NCBI RefSeq assembly: GCF_003664255.1
Contig: NZ_RCCV01000001.1
Location: forward strand, 3,658,001 to 3,722,000
DNA from: Micromonospora sp. M71_S20
Lineage (GTDB): Bacteria > Actinomycetota > Actinomycetes > Mycobacteriales > Micromonosporaceae
DNA: 64,000 nucleotides
Direction of reading: 5' to 3'
In this document: positions 16,484 through 25,617 of the stretch, piece after piece
Position numbering within the stretch: the first letter of the stretch is position 1
Layout: every line of letters starts with the position of its first letter
Translations under genes and position numbers: made by a program
The notes under the pieces: generated by a model
Database searches by the model: none
What the model was told of the DNA's origin: nothing
What the model saw: only the letters and a program-made list of their open reading frames with translations

Positions 16484-18396
16484 CGGACCGCACAGCCACT
16501 GCCGTGGACACCGACCGGTTGCCGCCGGTGCTGCCGGCGGTCGCCGCCGCGGCGGTGGCGGCCCTGCCACCCCGGCTGCACAAGCGGCTGGACGCCGCCG
16601 TCGAACGGCTGGCCGGCATACCGGTCGGCCCGGTCGACGGGGGCGTGTCGGTCGACTGCGGCCCGGAGTCGCTGGTCACCCTGACGCCCGGAGCGACCGG
16701 CGTGGTCACCGACCCGCACCAGGCGCGGTGCAACTGCCTGCTGGCGCCCCGCTGCCTGCACCGCGCCGCAGTCCTTCTCGCCTGCCCGGTCGCCGACCCG
16801 GCCACCCACCCCGATCCGGCGTCCGCCGCCGCCGCGGCGTCGTCGACGTCGGGCCGCGCCGACGCGGCGTCCGGCCGCACCGGGCGTACCAGGAAATCGG
16901 CTGGCGCGGCCGGCGGCGCGGCACCGACGAAGGCGCAACGGGCCGCCGCCGGCGCGCTGTGGCGGGCGGCCGCCGCGGTGCTCGCGGCCGGCGTGCCGGC
17001 CGCCGGGGCGGTGCCCCAGGCCGAACTGCTGCGGGCCGCCCACGGCGCCCGGCTGGCCGGCCTGCCGCGGGCCGAGAGCGCCGCGCTGCGCACGGTGCGT
17101 GGACTGCGCGCGCAGCGGGGACGGCAGAACGGCCACCGGTTGGCCGAGCTGGTCGAGGTGCTGCACGACCTGCTGTACGTCGCCGGCCGGCTGGCCGCCG
17201 GCGATGCCGACCCGGCGCTGGTCGGCGTCCTGCGGCGGGCCTACCAGCCGGACGGCACCCTGGAGGTGCACGGCGTCTGCCGGGAGCCTGTGATCAGCGC
17301 GACCGGGTACGCCGGGGTGGTCACGCACCTGGTCGCCGCCGACGGGCGCCAACTGTCCTTCGGCGACGTGAAACCGGGCGGTCCGGACCGGGCGCGGGAC
17401 TGCGCCCGGGCGGTCACCGAGATGGGCGCGGTCGCGGTCAACCACGCGGTGCTGGCCCGTGGCGGCCTGCGGATCACCGGCACCACCGTCTCCCCGGACG
17501 GCCGGCTCGGTGCCGGTAAGGGGGTACGGGCCACCCCGCTCGCCGGGACCGACTGGTCCACCGGGCCGCTGGCGCACCTGTTCGCCCGCCCGCTCGCCGA
17601 GGTGGTGACCGCGCAACTCGCCACCGACGACCCGGAGGACCCGGCCCGGGCGGGGACCGCGTTGTTCGGCGGCGACCTGATGGTGGTGGGTGCCGTCGGT
17701 GACCAGGTGCTGGCCCGCGAGCTGGTCCCCGCCACCGACGCGGGACGCGAGCGTGCGCCGGTGCCGGACGGGCCGGTGATCCGGCTGGTGCCGGTCGACT
17801 CCCATCCGATGCTGGCCCACGTGGCCAACCTGCGGCGGCTCGCCTCCCGGCCCGGCCTGCGGGTCCGGGTGGTCGGTCGGCTGGACCCGGACCGGGCCAG
17901 CACGCTGCGACCGCTCGCGGTCGGCCCGGTGCCCGGTGCCGCCGCCACGTTGCGGCTGCCGGCGGACTGGCACGGCCGGGCGGACCTCGGCTACGACGAG
18001 ATCCAGGGCGGCCACCTGCCGCCGCGCGACCCGGCCGAGGTGACCGAACCGGTTCTCGCCGTCGGCGCCGACGCGGTTGCGGAGTCCCCGCTGTGGCGGG
18101 TCCGCCGCCTGGTGGAGTTGGCCGTCTCCGGTGGTCGCCGCGCCGTCGCCGAGGCGGCCCGCGGCGACGGCACCGGCCTGGCCGGCCCGCTGCGCCGCGC
18201 CGGCTTCACCACCGCCGCCGCGCTCACCACCGGGTTGGCCGACGAGTCCGACCGGCGCGGCCGGGACGTGTTTGGCCGGCGTACCGATCCCGACCCGGAC
18301 CGGTACGCGTGGGCCTGGCTCGCCGCCACCGCCCACCTCGCCGCCGCCGAGCGGGAGCTGATCCGGTCCTCCTGGACGACGCCACCCGTCGGCTGA
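16480..18396 (+). CDS. SWIM zinc-finger protein (YehQ-like)
   Basis: A 638-residue protein starting at TTG 16480, with GGAGGA 5 nt upstream and TTGA overlap with the VWA gene. The SWIM motif is CNCLLAPRCLHR, giving C84, C86, C92 and H94 (CxC-x5-CxH). Nearby are an Ala/Ser/Thr-rich linker (105-150) and a helix resembling SWIM-associated regions. The remaining ~480 residues include strand-rich segments (GVCREPVISATGYAGVVTHLVAADGRQLSFGDV) of unknown fold. SWIM fingers bind DNA or proteins, and YehQ of E. coli has a similar size (about 680 aa). It is the last gene of the cluster. Confidence 0.85.
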   Translation: MTDRTATAVDTDRLPPVLPAVAAAAVAALPPRLHKRLDAAVERLAGIPVGPVDGGVSVDCGPESLVTLTPGATGVVTDPHQARCNCLLAPRCLHRAAVLLACPVADPATHPDPASAAAAASSTSGRADAASGRTGRTRKSAGAAGGAAPTKAQRAAAGALWRAAAAVLAAGVPAAGAVPQAELLRAAHGARLAGLPRAESAALRTVRGLRAQRGRQNGHRLAELVEVLHDLLYVAGRLAAGDADPALVGVLRRAYQPDGTLEVHGVCREPVISATGYAGVVTHLVAADGRQLSFGDVKPGGPDRARDCARAVTEMGAVAVNHAVLARGGLRITGTTVSPDGRLGAGKGVRATPLAGTDWSTGPLAHLFARPLAEVVTAQLATDDPEDPARAGTALFGGDLMVVGAVGDQVLARELVPATDAGRERAPVPDGPVIRLVPVDSHPMLAHVANLRRLASRPGLRVRVVGRLDPDRASTLRPLAVGPVPGAAATLRLPADWHGRADLGYDEIQGGHLPPRDPAEVTEPVLAVGADAVAESPLWRVRRLVELAVSGGRRAVAEAARGDGTGLAGPLRRAGFTTAAALTTGLADESDRRGRDVFGRRTDPDPDRYAWAWLAATAHLAAAERELIRSSWTTPPVG

Positions 18397-18786
18397 CCTG
18401 CCGGAAACCGCGATCGACCTCGAGGCCGGTGGCTGGCGGGCCGGACGGCTAGGGTCCTCAGCCGGTGGCGCGGCAGGCGGCGTCGACGCGGTCGCAGACC
18501 ACGCCCGGCCGTTCAGCGCCCGGCACCCGTCCGAACCCGGGCGGGTGCCGGCCCCTCGACTGCGCCCGAGCCGACGCTGAAATCTCCCGCGGCATTCGCC
18601 GCTACTCCCGATCCGAAAGCGGGAAATGAGTGCCCTCACGCGACTGCGGGACGGACGATTCCGGCTATCCCGGACAACCTCAGCAGTTAGCCTGAGCCGG
18701 CGGCTTTGGCGTCGTCGTCCGATCAGTCCGGCGCTCTGTCGATCCGATGAACCAGGGCAGTTTCCCTCACCGACGGGAGATGTGGC
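18397..18786. other. intergenic region, 390 bp
   Basis: CCGGCACCCG (18520-18529) pairs with CGGGTGCCGG (18542-18551) around 12 nt, a likely terminator of the SWIM gene. From about 18580 the DNA is less GC-rich than its surroundings, and the promoter of the following dehydrogenase must be here. I see no convincing gene in it. Confidence 0.4.
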
Positions 18787-19566
18787 GTGCGTGGACTAAC
18801 GGACAAGGTCGTGCTCGTGACGGGGGGCGGATACAGCCCCGAGCAGGTCGGCTCCGGACTCGGTCAGTCCATGTGCGTGGAGCTTGCCAAAGAAGGGGCG
18901 AAGGTCGTCGTTTCCGACCTCTCCCTGGAGCGAGCCGACGCGACGGTCAGGCGGATCCGTGACACCGGAGGAGACGCGACCGGGGTGGCGGCGGACGTCA
19001 CCGACGAGGATTCGGTCGACGCCATGGTGAGCGCCGCCCTCGACGCGTACGGCCACGTCGACGTGCTGGTGAACAACGCCGGCGTGTTCGGCGCCTACCT
19101 CCCGCTGCTCGAAATCGAGACCAGCCAGTGGGAGCGCGTCATGGAGGTCGACCTGAAGGGCGTCTTCCTCGCCACGAAGGCCACGCTTCCGCACATGCTC
19201 GAGCGCGGGAGCGGCGTCGTGATCAACGTTTCCTCGGCATCTGGTCTGGTCGCCAGCGAAGTCGGGGCTGAGTACACCACCGCCAAGCACGGCGTCATCG
19301 GGCTGACGAAGCAGATCGCCTACGACTACGGCCACCGAGGCATCCGTGCAGTGGGCATCGGACCCGGCGTCATCAAGACCGCGGCCTTCGAGGGCGCGGA
19401 GATCACCAGTGACTTCCCGTTCTACGACCTCACGATGCAAGCCCCGGCGGGCCGGTACGGTGAACCCCACGAGGTGGCCCGGGCGGTCTGTTTCCTCGCG
19501 AGCGACGACGCCTCCTTCATTCACGGCCACACCATCCCGGTCGACGGTGGATCTCCCGTCAGGTGA
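18787..19566 (+). CDS. short-chain dehydrogenase/reductase (SDR)
   Basis: A 259-residue classical SDR with a GTG start and GGGAGA upstream. It has a Rossmann glycine motif (VTGGGYSPEQVGSGLG; the loop is several residues longer than the usual TGxxxGxG), VNNAG at 95-99, catalytic Ser in INVSSASG (149/150), and Y163-x3-K167 (YTTAK). The C-terminus SFIHGHTIPVDGGSPVR is typical of the FabG-like group. It should use NAD(P)H on a hydroxyl or keto group of an unknown substrate in the cytoplasm. Its base composition is slightly lower in G+C than the genes around it. It is transcribed alone. Confidence 0.9.
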   Translation: MRGLTDKVVLVTGGGYSPEQVGSGLGQSMCVELAKEGAKVVVSDLSLERADATVRRIRDTGGDATGVAADVTDEDSVDAMVSAALDAYGHVDVLVNNAGVFGAYLPLLEIETSQWERVMEVDLKGVFLATKATLPHMLERGSGVVINVSSASGLVASEVGAEYTTAKHGVIGLTKQIAYDYGHRGIRAVGIGPGVIKTAAFEGAEITSDFPFYDLTMQAPAGRYGEPHEVARAVCFLASDDASFIHGHTIPVDGGSPVR

Positions 19567-19624
19567 TGGAGCCGTCGGCGTGATCCCAGGCCTGGGCAGC
19601 AGCGGCCGAACTGCCGGACCGCCT

Positions 19625-19642
19625 TGCTAATTCGTATTAGCA
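19625..19642. promoter_or_regulatory. AT-rich palindrome TGCTAAT-N4-ATTAGCA
   Basis: A perfect 7-bp inverted repeat with a 4-nt spacer stands out in very GC-rich DNA between the SDR and the Tat-exported protein. It looks like a repressor site or a promoter region, but no adjacent regulator is encoded. Confidence 0.45.
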
Positions 19643-19810
19643 TCTTGACGCCGCCGAGACGCCACGCGCAGACTCATCGACCAACGGCACCGCCCGCGAC
19701 GAGCGTCTGCACCGATCGGCCGCTCTGCGAGGCGGAGTGACACCTGCCCCGTCACGGCCGGCCCGCTTCCCCTGCCCCCGTCGGCCCGCCCCACGAACGG
19801 AGGGAACGCG

Positions 19811-20818
19811 ATGACGCGTACCCCGGAAGGCTCCTTCTCCCGACGCACGCTGCTGCGTGGTGCGGCAGCCGCCGGTGTCGCGACCGCGACCACCGGCGCC
19901 GGCCTCGCCGCGACGCCCACGCCGGCGCTCGCCGGACCGGCCGGCTTCCCCAACTACCGGTACGTGCGCGACGCGTTCGACAGGCCGTTGCGTTACAACC
20001 CGACCGGCGAGTTCATCTTCCCGTGCGTCCGCGGCGTCTACGACAAGATCGGCGGCTACCTCGGCCGCTACTACCTCTACTACGCGCCGCACGACGCGCC
20101 CGGCGGGATCTGCCTCGCCTACGCCGACCGGCTCGAGGGCCCCTACACCGAGTACGCCGACAATCCCGTCATCGACCGGGTGCTGCCGTCCACGACGGTG
20201 AGCCACGTGTCGTCGCCGCACGTCGTGTGGGACGCGCCGACCCGGCAGTTCTACCTGTACTTCCACGGCGAGAACCACACGACCCGGGTCGCCCGCTCGA
20301 CCGACGGCGTCCGCTTCACCGACGAGACGCCGATCCTGTCGACGAACCTGGTGCCCAACACGACCGAGACCTCGTACGCGCGGGTCTTCGAGCACCCGGT
20401 GGCCGGCAAGGGAAACCGCTACGTGATGGTGTTCATGGGCGCCCACACCATCCGGCCGGGCACCCGGAAGATCTTCTGGGGCTGGTCGCCGAACGGCTGG
20501 AGCGGCTGGCAGTTCTCCCCGAACCCGCTGGTGTCGCCGTCGGGTGACGGGCTCACCGACATCTCCGCGCCGCACCTGCTGAAGCGCAACGGCACCGCGT
20601 ACATCGCGTACCACGGCGGCAGCGGCAACATGTATCTGACCGAGGTCGGCAACAACTTCGACCGCGAGGTCCACCTCGGAGTGTTCCACCGGCCGATCGC
20701 GTCGGACAACGGCCGGGTGGCGTCGCCGACGTTCGGCACCGACGGCGGCGTGGAATACATGCTCTACGAGGCCGGGCCACGCCTGGACGCCAGGATCTGC
20801 GTGGCCCGCGCGGTCTAG
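19811..20818 (+). CDS. Tat-exported five-bladed beta-propeller protein (GH43-like)
   Basis: A 335-residue protein with a twin-arginine signal: FSRRTLLRGAAAAGVATATTGAGLAATPTPALA, with RR at residues 11-12 and cleavage near ALA-GP. The mature part has repeated propeller-type strands: GRYYLYYAPHDAPGGICLAYADRLEGPYTEY, HVVWDAPTRQFYLYFHGEN, SAPHLLKRNGTAYIAYHGG. The phrases YYLYYA, GPYTEY and SAPHLLKRNG resemble GH43/GH32-clan and related glycoside-processing proteins. I cannot confirm the three catalytic acids, so it may be a lectin-like or non-catalytic relative. The ATG follows GGAGGGAACGCG. Its Tat route implies export in folded form. Confidence 0.78.
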   Translation: MTRTPEGSFSRRTLLRGAAAAGVATATTGAGLAATPTPALAGPAGFPNYRYVRDAFDRPLRYNPTGEFIFPCVRGVYDKIGGYLGRYYLYYAPHDAPGGICLAYADRLEGPYTEYADNPVIDRVLPSTTVSHVSSPHVVWDAPTRQFYLYFHGENHTTRVARSTDGVRFTDETPILSTNLVPNTTETSYARVFEHPVAGKGNRYVMVFMGAHTIRPGTRKIFWGWSPNGWSGWQFSPNPLVSPSGDGLTDISAPHLLKRNGTAYIAYHGGSGNMYLTEVGNNFDREVHLGVFHRPIASDNGRVASPTFGTDGGVEYMLYEAGPRLDARICVARAV

Positions 20819-20843
20819 CCCCGGCGCACACGAACCCTCCTGG

Positions 20844-22835
20844 CTACGCGGTAACTGCCTGCGGATCACCGGCGGCGTCATGGGCGGCCATGCTCTCCTG
20901 CCGGCGGGGTTCCTCGCGCAGGATGGCGGCGTGCAGCCACGTGTCGGGGATGGCGAAGCCGTCCACGAGTGTCCGCATGTGCGGGCGCAGCTCCTTGAGT
21001 AGACCGTTCACCACACCGGTGATCGCCTTGGACCGGGCCGGCGTGAGACGGCCGTGCTCCAGGAACCATCCCTTGTCGGCCTCGATGACGCTGAGCGCGT
21101 ACAGGTCGCAGACCCGGGAGAGCAGCGCCCGGACCGCCGGGTCCGCGGTGTCCTCGATGCCGGCGACGAACGCCTCCAGGGCGACCCGGTCGACGTGCGC
21201 GGCGGCGACGGCGAGGACGTGGTCCTGGACGTCGTTGAAGATGTCGAAGGGACGGTCCTTCTTCGTGGCCGCGCCGTTGCGCAGGCGGCGGACCGCGCCG
21301 TCGAGGAGGTGCCGCTCGCGGTCCTCGAAAGCCTTGAGCTGCCAGCCGCGGTCGGTGACGGCGACCTCCTCGTCGCGGCCGGGCACGGCGCTGACCAGCC
21401 GCTCGATGAGCGACCGCGCGGCGGTGCGCTCGAGCACCATCTCGCGGACCTGCTCGGCGACGAAGGAGGCGCGTCCCCAGCCGTCCAGCGAGCCGAACTC
21501 GTCCCGGTGGCCGGTGAGCAGTCCCTTGGCGACCAGCTGCAGCAGCACCGTGTTGTCGCCCTCGAACGTGGTGAAGACGTCGGTGTCGGCCTTGAGGCTG
21601 GGCAGCCGGTTCTCGGACAGGTAGCCGGCGCCGCCGCACGCCTCGCGGCACATCTGGATGGTGCGGGTCGCGTGCCAGGTCTGCGCGGCCTTGAGGCCGG
21701 CGGCCCGGGACTCCAGCTCCCGTTGCCGGTGCTCGTCGACCGGCCCGTCGCCGCCCTGCACCTCGTCCAGCGCGGCGACCAGCTCGGCCTGGGCGAAGTG
21801 CAGCGCGTACGTGGTGGCCAGCGCGGGCAGCAGCTTGCGCTGGTGGGCCAGGTAGTCGTTGAGCAGCACCTCCCGCTCCGCGTCGGGCGTGCCGAACTGG
21901 CGGCGGATGTCGCCGTAGCGCACGGCGATCGTCAGCGCCGACCTGGTGGCCGCCGACGCGGCGCCGCCCACGCTCACTCGACCGCGGACCAGGGTGCCGA
22001 GCATGGTGAAGAAGCGCCGGGAGTCGTTCTCGATCGGGCTGGAGTACGTCCCGTCCTCCGCGACCTGACCGTAGCGGTCCAGCAGCATGTCCCGCGGCAC
22101 CTGCACGTGGTCGAAGCTGAGCCGCCCGTTGTCGACGCCGAGCAGGCCCGCCTTGGCCCCGGCGTCCCCGATGGTCACGCCGGGCAGCGGCTTGCCCTGC
22201 GCGTCGCGGATCGGGACCAGCCACGCGTGTACGCCGTGCCGCCGCCCGTTGGCGATCAGCTGCGCGAAGACCACCGCCATCCGCCCGTCCCGGGCCGCGT
22301 TGCCGATGTAGTCCTTGCGGGCCGCCTCGTGCGGGGTGTGCAGGTCGAAGGTCTGCGTCTCCGGGTCGTACGTGCAGGTGGTGCGCAGCTGCTGGACGTC
22401 GGAGCCGTGGCCGGTCTCGGTCATCGCGAAGCAGCCGAAGATCCTGCCCGAGATGATGTCCCGCAGGTAGGCGTCGTGGTGCCGACGGGTGCCCAGGGCC
22501 GCGACGGCGCCGCCGAACAGGCCCCACTGCACGCCCGCCTTGACCATCAGCGACAGGTCGACCTGGGCCAGCATCTCGGTGGCGACGATCGAGCCGCCGA
22601 CGTCGGACCTGCCGCCGTACTCGGTGGGGAAGGCCGAGGCGATACCCAGCTCGACGGGGAGTTCGCAGAGCAGCCGGGTGATCCGCTCACGCGCCTGGTC
22701 ACCGGTCTCGCCGTACACCGGGAGGAAGCGCGCGTCGAGGTGCTTCCGGTGGGCGTTGCGGACCTCGGCCCACGGTCCGTCGAGCACTTCCTGAAGGCGG
22801 GCGAGGTCGATGCGGCCGGACGCGTGATCGGGCAT
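20844..22835 (-). CDS. acyl-CoA oxidase / long acyl-CoA dehydrogenase
   Basis: About 663 residues, matching the acyl-CoA oxidase (ACOX) length rather than the ~380 residues of ordinary acyl-CoA dehydrogenases. It has the FAD/substrate region CFAMTETGHGSDV (position of the flavin-contacting loop), then RVSVGGAASAATRSALTIAVRYGDIRRQFG, and then MCREACGGAGYLSENRLPSLKADTDVFTTFEGDNTVL. The Glu in TFEGDN is the usual catalytic base, and the C-terminal ACOX domain follows. It oxidises acyl-CoA to trans-2-enoyl-CoA with transfer of electrons to O2 or a flavoprotein; the chain length is unknown. ATG 22835 follows GAGGGG; a GTG at 22841 is the alternative. A palindromic operator lies just upstream. Confidence 0.88.
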   Translation of the reverse strand: MPDHASGRIDLARLQEVLDGPWAEVRNAHRKHLDARFLPVYGETGDQARERITRLLCELPVELGIASAFPTEYGGRSDVGGSIVATEMLAQVDLSLMVKAGVQWGLFGGAVAALGTRRHHDAYLRDIISGRIFGCFAMTETGHGSDVQQLRTTCTYDPETQTFDLHTPHEAARKDYIGNAARDGRMAVVFAQLIANGRRHGVHAWLVPIRDAQGKPLPGVTIGDAGAKAGLLGVDNGRLSFDHVQVPRDMLLDRYGQVAEDGTYSSPIENDSRRFFTMLGTLVRGRVSVGGAASAATRSALTIAVRYGDIRRQFGTPDAEREVLLNDYLAHQRKLLPALATTYALHFAQAELVAALDEVQGGDGPVDEHRQRELESRAAGLKAAQTWHATRTIQMCREACGGAGYLSENRLPSLKADTDVFTTFEGDNTVLLQLVAKGLLTGHRDEFGSLDGWGRASFVAEQVREMVLERTAARSLIERLVSAVPGRDEEVAVTDRGWQLKAFEDRERHLLDGAVRRLRNGAATKKDRPFDIFNDVQDHVLAVAAAHVDRVALEAFVAGIEDTADPAVRALLSRVCDLYALSVIEADKGWFLEHGRLTPARSKAITGVVNGLLKELRPHMRTLVDGFAIPDTWLHAAILREEPRRQESMAAHDAAGDPQAVTA

Positions 22836-22862
22836 GGTCACCCCTCGGAATGGCGGACATAT

Positions 22863-22879
22863 GGGTACAGTCTGTACCC
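22863..22879. promoter_or_regulatory. 17-bp palindromic operator upstream of the acyl-CoA oxidase gene
   Basis: GGGTACAG-T-CTGTACCC is a perfect 8-bp inverted repeat around one T, 28 bp before the ATG at 22835. Sites of this design are typical of TetR-family repressors that control fatty-acid and acyl-CoA genes. No such regulator is encoded beside it, so it would act from elsewhere. Confidence 0.65.
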
Positions 22880-23019
22880 GATCAAGAGTACCGGCCCGCT
22901 ACGGTGACCCGCCGAGCAAGACCGCGGTGAGACGGGACACCATCGTTGCCGGCCGCCGGCAGCGCACTCCGACCGCGTAAGACGTCCGCCCGCAGGCTCA
23001 CCCACCGGCTCACCGTTGG

Positions 23020-25617
23020 TCAGGGCAGGATCTCGACGTACCCGTCGGTCGCGTGCACGCGAATCCGCTGCCCGTCCCGGATCAGCGTGGTCGCCTGCTC
23101 CACGCCGACGAGGGCGGGCAGGCCGTACTCCCGGGCGACCACCGCCCCGTGGGTCATGAGGCCGCCCACCTCCGTCACCAGTCCCTCGATCGCGACGAAC
23201 AGGGGTGACCAGCTCGGATCGGTGTAGGCGGTGACCAGGATGTCGCCCGGTTCGAGATCGGCCTTGGCCAGGTCCAGGATGACGCGGGCCCGCCCCTCGA
23301 CGACCCCGCCGGAAACCGGGAGGCCGACCAGCGCGCCGGTCGGCACATCCTCGCGTCGGTACGCGCCGGCGATGCCCTCACCCTCCGACGTGAGCACTCG
23401 GGGCGGGATGAGCCTCTGGTACGCCCTGAACGCTTCCTTCCGCCGCTGGATGAGCTGATCGTCCACCTTGCTCGTGCGCACGACGTCGGAGAGTTCCTGG
23501 AACGTGAGGTAGAAGATGTCCTCCCTCTCCGGAAGCACGTCGGCCCGCACGAGACGTTCGGCCTCCTCGAGCAGGGCCTGCTTGTAGATGAAGTAGCGGC
23601 TGACGATGGCGTACTTCGGATACTCCCGGTACCCGACGAAGGTTCGGACCCGGTCGATCACCCGCTTCGTCTCTTCCGCCTTCCGCTCCCCGTCCGGCAG
23701 GGCCCGCAAGCGCGCCAGAACCTCCTGTTCCTTCTGTTCCGCCTGCTGGCGCCCCTGCGCGAAGCGCCGCTTGCGAGCGCCCGGCGCGAGGTTCCTGATG
23801 TTGTCGAGGATGACGGGCACGAGCGTGCTGGGGCGTTCGCTCCAGCGCGGCCTCGTGATGTCGATCTCGCCGGCGCAGCGCATGCCGTACGCGTCGAGAA
23901 AGGTCCGGATGGCGTCTCGCGCTTCCTGTCCGCCCGGGAGCCCGGCCAGCTCATCCACGAAGCCCTCGTCCTCGACCTGCCGCAGGAAGGCCACGACCTC
24001 CGGGTACGGGCGGATGACGTCCGCGACGTCCAGCAGCGCCAGTCCCATCTCCGACGTGACGTTGTGGGGCGCGGACAACGTGAGCGCGTCGGCCGCGTTC
24101 TTCTCGCCCAGCCACTCGTGCAGCTTGTCGTTGAGCCACCACGTGGCCTCCATCCCCGCCATGATCGCCTGCATGTTGAGCGGATCACTGAGGGCGCGCT
24201 TGTGCTCCTCGAAGGCCTCCCGCAGGAAGTCGAACAGCGCCGGTCCGGATTTCGTCCGGATGTCGCGCTGCAGGGTGGCGACAGACGCCCGGCTGCGTTC
24301 GATCAGTTCGCTGACGATGGCCGGATCGGTCTCGATCGGGGCGGGCGCACCGCCGGCGGGCGGCCCTGCGGGACCCTGGTCGGGGAGCGACGGAACGAAG
24401 TCGCCGCGGTCGAGGACGGTCTCCAGCGCGTCCCTGACCAGTGGATCGGACCTGCCCACCATCTCCAGCAGACCGGCGCGGCTCGCGGGTGCGGCCAGGC
24501 GCCGGGTGACGTCGACGAACAGCCTCCCGCCGGCCTCGTGCATCGGCGCCATGGCCGTCAGCTGCCACATGGACACCCCGAGGGGCCTCATGGCGTCGGT
24601 CATCATCTGCTGGTGACCGACGGAGACGTAGACGTGGTTCTCTCCATCGCCCGTCTCGGGGATCGGGAACAGGGTGGTGATCGGCCGGCTCTGGACGATG
24701 TGGAAGTCGTCGTCGACCAGGCACCACTCGATGTCCTGGGGATGGCCGAAATGGGCTTCGATCCGCCGGCCCAACCGCACCAGCCGCAAGACCTGCGCAT
24801 CAGTCAGCGCCGGCTGCTCCTGCCGCTGTGGGTCGATCGCCTGTTCCGCCGTCCCGCCCGCCGGCAGGGCGTGGATGGCAAGTCGTTTGGCCGCGATCGC
24901 CTTTTCGATGATCTCATCGCCGCGCACCCGATAGGTGTCCGTGTTCACCAACCCGGAGACCAGAGCCTCGCCGAGGCCGAAGCTGGCCTCCACGGAGGCG
25001 ACCCTCCGGTTGGACGTGACGGGGTCGGCGGTGAACAGGACGCCGGCCGCCTGTGGAAAGACCATCCTCTGCACGACGACGGCCATGTGGACCGTGCGGT
25101 GGTCGATGCCGTTGCGTCGACGGTAGGTCACGGCCCGCTCGGTGAAGAGCGAGGCCCAGCACCGGCTGACGTGCTGGAGGATGGCCGCCGGCCCCATGAC
25201 GTTCAGGTACGTGTCCTGCTGGCCCGCGAAGGAGGCCGTCGGCAGGTCCTCCGCCGTCGCGCTGGACCGGACGGCACAGGCGGCTCGCTCGCCGAGCTGG
25301 GAGACAGCCCGGATGATCGCCGCCGCCACCTCGTCGGGGAGGAGTGTCGCTTCGATGCTCCGGCGGATCTGCGCACTGACTGTGCGGATCGACTCCCGGT
25401 CGTCCGGGTCCAGGCGCGACAGCTGGTCGAGCCGCTCGTCGATCGACGGCGTCTCGGCCATGATCCGCCGGAAGGCGTCCGTCGTCACGCAGAAGCCCGC
25501 CGGCACCCGGATGCCGCCGATCCGCGACAACGCCCCCAGGTGCGCGCCCTTGCCGCCGACGATCGCGACCTGCACGTCGTCCACGTCCTGGAGACCCAAC
25601 ACGTACTGCCCGGTCAT
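23020..25617 (-). CDS. rph: rifampin phosphotransferase (PEP-synthase-like)
   Basis: An 865-residue protein of the size and order of rifampin phosphotransferase: N-terminal ATP-grasp domain (VGGKGAHLGALSRIGGIRVPAGFCVT; RSSATAEDLPTASFAGQQDTYLN), a central rifampin-binding domain, and a C-terminal His swivelling domain with the phosphorylatable His in GLMTHGAVVAREYG at residue 823. Rph transfers the beta-phosphate of ATP to the C21 hydroxyl of rifampin and so inactivates it. The ATG at 25617 is marked by the family's N-terminus; its Shine-Dalgarno is weak. A rifamycin-associated element lies about 95 bp upstream. A general PEP synthase is the alternative, but length and context favour rph. Confidence 0.9.
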   Translation of the reverse strand: MTGQYVLGLQDVDDVQVAIVGGKGAHLGALSRIGGIRVPAGFCVTTDAFRRIMAETPSIDERLDQLSRLDPDDRESIRTVSAQIRRSIEATLLPDEVAAAIIRAVSQLGERAACAVRSSATAEDLPTASFAGQQDTYLNVMGPAAILQHVSRCWASLFTERAVTYRRRNGIDHRTVHMAVVVQRMVFPQAAGVLFTADPVTSNRRVASVEASFGLGEALVSGLVNTDTYRVRGDEIIEKAIAAKRLAIHALPAGGTAEQAIDPQRQEQPALTDAQVLRLVRLGRRIEAHFGHPQDIEWCLVDDDFHIVQSRPITTLFPIPETGDGENHVYVSVGHQQMMTDAMRPLGVSMWQLTAMAPMHEAGGRLFVDVTRRLAAPASRAGLLEMVGRSDPLVRDALETVLDRGDFVPSLPDQGPAGPPAGGAPAPIETDPAIVSELIERSRASVATLQRDIRTKSGPALFDFLREAFEEHKRALSDPLNMQAIMAGMEATWWLNDKLHEWLGEKNAADALTLSAPHNVTSEMGLALLDVADVIRPYPEVVAFLRQVEDEGFVDELAGLPGGQEARDAIRTFLDAYGMRCAGEIDITRPRWSERPSTLVPVILDNIRNLAPGARKRRFAQGRQQAEQKEQEVLARLRALPDGERKAEETKRVIDRVRTFVGYREYPKYAIVSRYFIYKQALLEEAERLVRADVLPEREDIFYLTFQELSDVVRTSKVDDQLIQRRKEAFRAYQRLIPPRVLTSEGEGIAGAYRREDVPTGALVGLPVSGGVVEGRARVILDLAKADLEPGDILVTAYTDPSWSPLFVAIEGLVTEVGGLMTHGAVVAREYGLPALVGVEQATTLIRDGQRIRVHATDGYVEILP

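Noticed and set aside
22946..23227. Short frame next to the acyl-CoA oxidase operator, considered as a TetR remnant
   Set aside because: No HTH motif and it runs into the antisense of rph.
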